Assembly (NCBI GenBank): GCA_051252455.1
Contig: JBPOFM010000001.1
Span: forward strand, 806,001 to 870,000
Length of the DNA: 64,000 bases
Source: JBPOFM01 sp051252455
Lineage (GTDB): Bacteria > Bacteroidota > Bacteroidia > Flavobacteriales > Flavobacteriaceae
Direction of reading: 5' to 3'
Shown in pieces: positions 60,701 through 64,000 of this stretch. The translations under genes were made by a program, and so were the position numbers. Each line of letters starts with the position of its first letter. The first letter of the stretch is position 1. A model generated the notes under the pieces. The model searched no databases, was not told where the DNA came from, and saw only the letters and a program-made list of their open reading frames with translations.

Positions 60701-63392
60701 ACCTGAAACTCAAGTTGATTGTAGTTTCTCCGCTTCAGATATTGAAACTATTACTATTAATGGTGTTCAGGCTGGAGACATTTATGTGTTGTTGATAACA
60801 AACTATGGCCAGTCAGGCGGTACTTTTACTTTCACACAAAACAGTGGACCAACTGATGGAACCAACTGTGAGGTTGTTTGTGGAGCGGATATCATTTATA
60901 ATGGTTCAGTTCTGATAGAAGACCCAGCAAACCCTGGATATACGTATTCTATCGATTCTTGCGGTACTGATTCTATTGACTTGACCGCAACCTCTCCTTA
61001 TGCTGATTTGTATGAGTGGTATTTTAATGGAATTTATCTGTCTTCTGGACCAAATATTACAGTCACAGAGTCTGGAGAATACCAAGCCGTTGTGAGTGGA
61101 GACGTGTGCGATGGATTAGGCTTTTCGTTAACAGTTCTAGTGAATTTAGGGCTTGAGCCAACAGCAAATGCCGTTCCAGACCTTGTAGCATGTGATGATG
61201 CCTCTGGTGATGGATTTGAATCTTTTGATTTAGAATCTCAAACTGCTGGCATATTGGGAGGTCAAGATCCTTCACTTTTCAATGTTACGTATCATTTAAC
61301 CGTGGGAGATGCAATTAATAATACTGGTGCGTTAAACTCACCTTATATTAATACCGCAAATCCTCAAACAATTTATGTACGCGTTGAAGATGCGAATTCA
61401 ACTACATGTATAGCACGAACTAACTTTGATTTAGTAGTTCTCGGATCTGACATTACTGCTACTTCGGCAGATATGGAAGTTTGTGATGATGCATCTGGTG
61501 ATGGATTTGAAGTTTTTGATTTGACATCAAATGATGTGAATATACTTGGTAGTCAAGATCCAGCAAATTTTGTCGTTACATATTACCTTACAGAAGCAGA
61601 CGCAAATGCTGGAACCGATCCTTTAACCTCACCATATACTAATATCTCAAACCCGCAGACTATTTGGGCGCGTGTCGGACTTACGGCATCTGTTGACTGT
61701 TATGCAATTGTCTCTTTTGACTTAATAGTAAGTCCTGCTCCAATAGCAGTTGGTGTAGATATGGAAGTATGTGATGATGCATCTGGAGATGGATTTGAAG
61801 CTTTTGATTTAACAACCAATGACATCAATATTCTTAATGGTCAAGATCCTATGGATTATACAGTTGCCTATTATGCAACAGAGGCTGATGCGAATGCAGA
61901 AACTTCTCCATTGGTATCACCATATACAAATGTGACCAATCCACAAACTATTTGGGCAAGAGTTGACAGCAGTGGAGCGTTGGATTGTTATTCGGTTGTT
62001 TCATTCGATTTAATCGTGAGTCCACCTCCAACGGCAACAACTTCAAATATGGAGCTTTGTGATGATGCTTCTGGCGATGGATTTGAATCATTTAACTTAA
62101 TATCAAACGATGTTAATGTTCTTAATGGTCAGGATCCTATTGATTTTGCAGTATCTTATTATCTAAACTTGAATGACGCTGTTACAGGTACAAGTCCTTT
62201 AACTTCTCCGTATACAAATATTTCGAACTCTCAAACTATTTGGGCTCGTGTAGATAATGTCAATGCTGTAGGTTGTTATGCGGTTGTCTCATTGGATTTG
62301 ATTGTCAATCCAACACCGAGCGCGACATCGGTAGACATGACTGTTTGTGATGATGTGTCTGGCGATGGTTTTGAACCATTCAATTTAACATCAAATGATG
62401 CTAACATTTTAGGAGGTCAGAACCCAAGTGATTTCACTGTCACTTACTATGCTGCTGAAGCAGATGCAGATGCAGGGACAAGTCCTTTAACTTCTCCTTA
62501 TACAAATACATCAAACCCGCAAACAATTTGGGCACGTGTTGACACAAATTCAGCAACACCTTGCTACTCTACAGTGTCTTTTGATTTAAATGTTAGTCTC
62601 CCATTGGCAAACACATCACCTGATTTGGCAGGATGTGATACAGATGATAATGGTACACCTGAATATGACTTAACTACGAACGAAGGTACTATTATTGGTG
62701 GATCTGTCGGTACAGTTACAGTGACTTATTATACGACCATGGCAGATGCAACAAATGGAACTTTTCCAATAGGAGTCCCAACAAACTATGAGACTAATTT
62801 AACTACCATTTATGTAAGAGTACAAGAAGGTCCTTGTTTCAATGTGACAAGTTTTGATCTTGTCGCTGGAGAATTGCCAATGTCATCATTTGCGACAGAT
62901 ATAGAATTTGAAGTTTGCCCGGAGGCAACTACTCCAATTATCCTCACGGTAGTTCCTCAAAATTATACAGCAGCAGATGTCAGTATCGTATGGTTACAGG
63001 ATGGAGGCGTAATTAATGGACAGAGCGGATTGACACTTCCAGTGTTGACTCAAGGCTTCTATGAAATTCTAGTGACTTTTAATGAAACTGGTTGTTTTGA
63101 GAGAATTGGTCAGCAAGTCACCGAGTTGGAACTCTGTGAATTTCCTGAAGGAATTTCTCCTGGAGTATCACCCGGTCTTAACGATACATTTGATTTAAGT
63201 AATTTTAGAGTGACACGAATTGAGATTTTCAACAGACTTGGAACACTAGTTTACTCTAAAGACAATTATACAGATGAATGGCATGGTCAATCGAACAGCG
63301 GAGATGAATTACCTGTCGGTACTTATTTCTATACCGTGATTTATGAAGGTGGTGCAAAAACAAAGAGTGCTTGGGTGTACCTCAACAAATAA
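57714..63392 (+). CDS. Giant type IX secreted surface protein with FnIII-like and tandem 96-residue repeats
   Basis: The 1892-residue protein has a signal peptide (about 1-21) and is exported by the type IX system, with a type B sorting domain at about 1815-1892 (FNRLGTLVYSKDNYTDEWHG, then LPVGTYFYTVIYEGG). Two beta-sandwich regions (about 22-210 and 305-475) resemble MAM/lectin-type modules. Each is followed by an FnIII-like segment (about 212-305 and 474-565, TTANISWTPGG and SADISWNGG). Pre-peptidase-type beta domains follow (about 565-1120). From about 1155 to 1700 lie six units of 96 residues that start at CDDASGDGFE and include SPYTN and PQTIWARV; the sixth is diverged. It is probably an adhesin or gliding-related surface protein. 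PorP/SprF lies directly downstream. Confidence 0.9.
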   Translation: MKKITFLIVLLAFGFSWYGTAQITSYPYAEDFEAGAGGWVATNGANGTWALGAPAATIINSAASGANAWVTNLAGLYNAGENSSVQSPVFDLSTLSAPSIQVSIWWNAEFSWDGMVLQSSLDAGASWQNVGALGDPNNWYTDNSISGNPGGQQVGWSGRNSSGNGSGGWVVARHALTGLAGQSNVILRFAFGSDGSVQDEGVAFDSVSIFEVTCPEPSGLMVDSQTATTANISWTPGGSETAWEVAVQDAGTGVPTGAGDPTNLNSPYVAMGLTPASAYEVYVRSACGGEFSPWIGPINFLTECTSFVAPYSEGFENGGAIPICWTMSGGENWLFSNTGAGNHIGNNGTITGTTATNGYFAWVDSSGSEGPATLLSPLVDVSGLTTPALSFYEISNNEGNANSTLTVDVWDGAAWNNVGIFNTNTSGWEQIIIDLSVLNITGDIQARFVFSETTSGDFYDDIAIDDVRFDEAPLCINPSGLTVSNVTGTSADISWNGGASTAWEYVIQPPGTGVPSGNGTPLTVTTVNETNLSFSTTYEVYIRTDCGANGYSDWIGPVTFTTTVQTDFIVDCNVGPVSSVTCYDSNNGIGDIITFTSSDGVSQLNITFNSGNVENNWDELIVLDSNGTTNLNAATPYGAAGNVAGITYQSSGPSISFYVEADSSISCQSSATINPLDVTVSCATCINPTATYTVIDDCDNGDQFLIDVNITSLGDANSLTITDNQGSAPVQVFATGVVQTGPYGFANPVVITISNDQDVNCIINSTPIQLLACPPANDNCIGATVASVNADESCNLVTSGTILQATPSGVPNGSCTGNPNDDVWFQFTALGTQQIITLQNFSGGTTNIDHAVYSGTCDNLVQMYCSDDTFSVTPQLVIGNTYFVRVFTGGAAADSTTFDLCINTLGNPTYCLEALPICAGISYPSNVGDEVAPPYLDYGCLGSQPDPTWNTILFDEAGNYVFTLDQDTTNPADNDDVDFILWGPFNSQQEGCYNLLPETQVDCSFSASDIETITINGVQAGDIYVLLITNYGQSGGTFTFTQNSGPTDGTNCEVVCGADIIYNGSVLIEDPANPGYTYSIDSCGTDSIDLTATSPYADLYEWYFNGIYLSSGPNITVTESGEYQAVVSGDVCDGLGFSLTVLVNLGLEPTANAVPDLVACDDASGDGFESFDLESQTAGILGGQDPSLFNVTYHLTVGDAINNTGALNSPYINTANPQTIYVRVEDANSTTCIARTNFDLVVLGSDITATSADMEVCDDASGDGFEVFDLTSNDVNILGSQDPANFVVTYYLTEADANAGTDPLTSPYTNISNPQTIWARVGLTASVDCYAIVSFDLIVSPAPIAVGVDMEVCDDASGDGFEAFDLTTNDINILNGQDPMDYTVAYYATEADANAETSPLVSPYTNVTNPQTIWARVDSSGALDCYSVVSFDLIVSPPPTATTSNMELCDDASGDGFESFNLISNDVNVLNGQDPIDFAVSYYLNLNDAVTGTSPLTSPYTNISNSQTIWARVDNVNAVGCYAVVSLDLIVNPTPSATSVDMTVCDDVSGDGFEPFNLTSNDANILGGQNPSDFTVTYYAAEADADAGTSPLTSPYTNTSNPQTIWARVDTNSATPCYSTVSFDLNVSLPLANTSPDLAGCDTDDNGTPEYDLTTNEGTIIGGSVGTVTVTYYTTMADATNGTFPIGVPTNYETNLTTIYVRVQEGPCFNVTSFDLVAGELPMSSFATDIEFEVCPEATTPIILTVVPQNYTAADVSIVWLQDGGVINGQSGLTLPVLTQGFYEILVTFNETGCFERIGQQVTELELCEFPEGISPGVSPGLNDTFDLSNFRVTRIEIFNRLGTLVYSKDNYTDEWHGQSNSGDELPVGTYFYTVIYEGGAKTKSAWVYLNK
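61191..62921 (+). repeat. Six tandem protein-coding repeats, period 288 bp
   Basis: The string TGTGATGATG (or a variant) recurs at 61191, 61482, 61770, 62058 and 62346, with the degenerate form TGTGATACAG at 62634. Spacings are 291, 288, 288, 288 and 288 bp, that is 96-97 codons. Units 2-5 are the most alike; unit 1 and especially unit 6 differ. Confidence 0.9.
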
Positions 63393-63423
63393 AAACAAAT
63401 CGATACACAACTAATTAATTAAT

Positions 63424-64000
63424 ATGAAAAAACTAATTATCATTTTAATAGTACTCATTGCTGTAAAAGTGCAAGGACAGCAAGATCCTCAATATACACA
63501 GTACATGTATAATATGAATGTGATGAACCCAGCCTATGCAGGTTCAAAAGAAAATCTTTCATTCGGATTATTATACCGTACCCAATGGACTGGACTGGAT
63601 GGTGCGCCTAAAACAGGTACATTCTTCGGACATACTCGAATTGGTGAGAAGATTGGAGTGGGTTTATCGGTTATTACTGATGAAATCGGACCTGTAAGAG
63701 AAACAAACACTTATGCGGATTTCTCCTACACTTTAAGGTTGGCCGGAGAGCATCGTCTAGCATTTGGTCTAAAGGCAGGTGCTACCTTTCATGATTTGGG
63801 TTTAGGACCTAATAATCTTTACACAGTGGATCCAGGTGATCCATACTTCACGAATACTAGTGGAGTCACACCAAATGTTGGAGCTGGTGTCTTTTATTAT
63901 ACTGACAACTATTATTTAGCTTTTTCTGTTCCCAACATTTTGAGTTCTGTAAAATTGGATGCGAATGGTACGGAATATGGGACCGAAACAAGTCATTACT
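63424..64000 (+). CDS. PorP/SprF family type IX secretion membrane protein, partial
   Basis: The frame opens with a signal peptide (ending KVQG) and stays open to the window edge, giving 192 residues without a stop. DPQYTQYMYNMNVMNPAYAGSK is the strongly conserved start of PorP/SprF proteins, and the body has beta-strands such as SFGLLYRTQWTGLDGAPKT. SprF-like proteins assist the type IX delivery of a partner substrate, usually encoded next to it; here the partner would be the giant protein ending 31 bp upstream. The C-terminus is missing. Confidence 0.92.
   Translation, partial: MKKLIIILIVLIAVKVQGQQDPQYTQYMYNMNVMNPAYAGSKENLSFGLLYRTQWTGLDGAPKTGTFFGHTRIGEKIGVGLSVITDEIGPVRETNTYADFSYTLRLAGEHRLAFGLKAGATFHDLGLGPNNLYTVDPGDPYFTNTSGVTPNVGAGVFYYTDNYYLAFSVPNILSSVKLDANGTEYGTETSHY

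Noticed and set aside
61191..62921. Evenly spaced repeats resembling a CRISPR or satellite array
   Set aside because: The period is 288 bp, in frame, and encodes 96-residue protein units; there are no short direct repeats with unique spacers.

Overview
This AT-rich window looks like a chromosome segment from a marine-type member of the Flavobacteriaceae (Bacteroidota). The evidence is the Bacteroidota promoter signature (TTTG, about 19 nt, TAnnTTTG) in front of several genes, type IX secretion substrates next to a PorP/SprF-like protein, an IPExxxVDY family protein between rnc and pyk, and other flavobacterial families (DUF2480, DUF3078, DUF4199). No tRNA, rRNA, insertion sequence, prophage or CRISPR array was seen. 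Most of the window is core genome.

Layout. Positions 1-7099 (minus strand) hold the two halves of an AddAB-like DNA-end-processing nuclease/helicase, separated by an OmpA-type porin and kbl; sodA follows on the plus strand. The 565-bp gap 7900-8464 between convergent sodA and purF has no convincing gene but carries two copies of a structured 45-bp element. From 8465 to 12679 (minus) come purF, a PfkB-type kinase, rnhA and purN. From 12864 to 17181 (plus) lie acpP, fabF, rnc, an IPExxxVDY protein and pyk. Positions 17235-29832 are mixed: an S41 peptidase, dinB, an NAD(P)-binding protein with a CYTH protein, a metal-binding lipoprotein, an EamA transporter, a catalytic/non-catalytic M16 protease pair, rplU-rpmA and a membrane-anchored MutS-like protein. 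Succinate dehydrogenase (sdhC-sdhA-sdhB, minus) spans 29910-33417. Two large exported proteins follow (a BNR-propeller protein and a type IX secreted metalloprotease), then an M24 aminopeptidase, brnQ, an alpha/beta hydrolase, two small paralogous Cys/His proteins and thiL.

Positions 43760-51573 form a SUF iron-sulfur assembly cluster (sufA, sufB, lipoprotein, sufC, sufD, sufS, lipoprotein, small exported protein, sufE, sufT-like). It supplies clusters to client enzymes such as SdhB. An ABC exporter, DUF2480 and DUF3078 proteins, hflX and an EEP-family nuclease follow. The window ends in a giant repeat-containing type IX substrate (57714-63392) with a PorP/SprF-family gene cut by the window edge.

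The most interesting candidate is in 7953-8450. On the minus strand each copy has a Bacteroidota -7-like box, a conserved 5' hairpin, the linker AGATTTGGGGC, and then a perfect terminator hairpin of unrelated sequence. This is the layout expected of two tandem small RNA genes of about 72-78 nt. The model is inferred from sequence alone. Other points worth checking are a palindrome inside the sdhC promoter, an Asp-to-Asn change at a metal-site position of RNase III, a helix-hairpin-helix tail on ribosomal protein L21, and low-complexity spacer repeats between operon genes.
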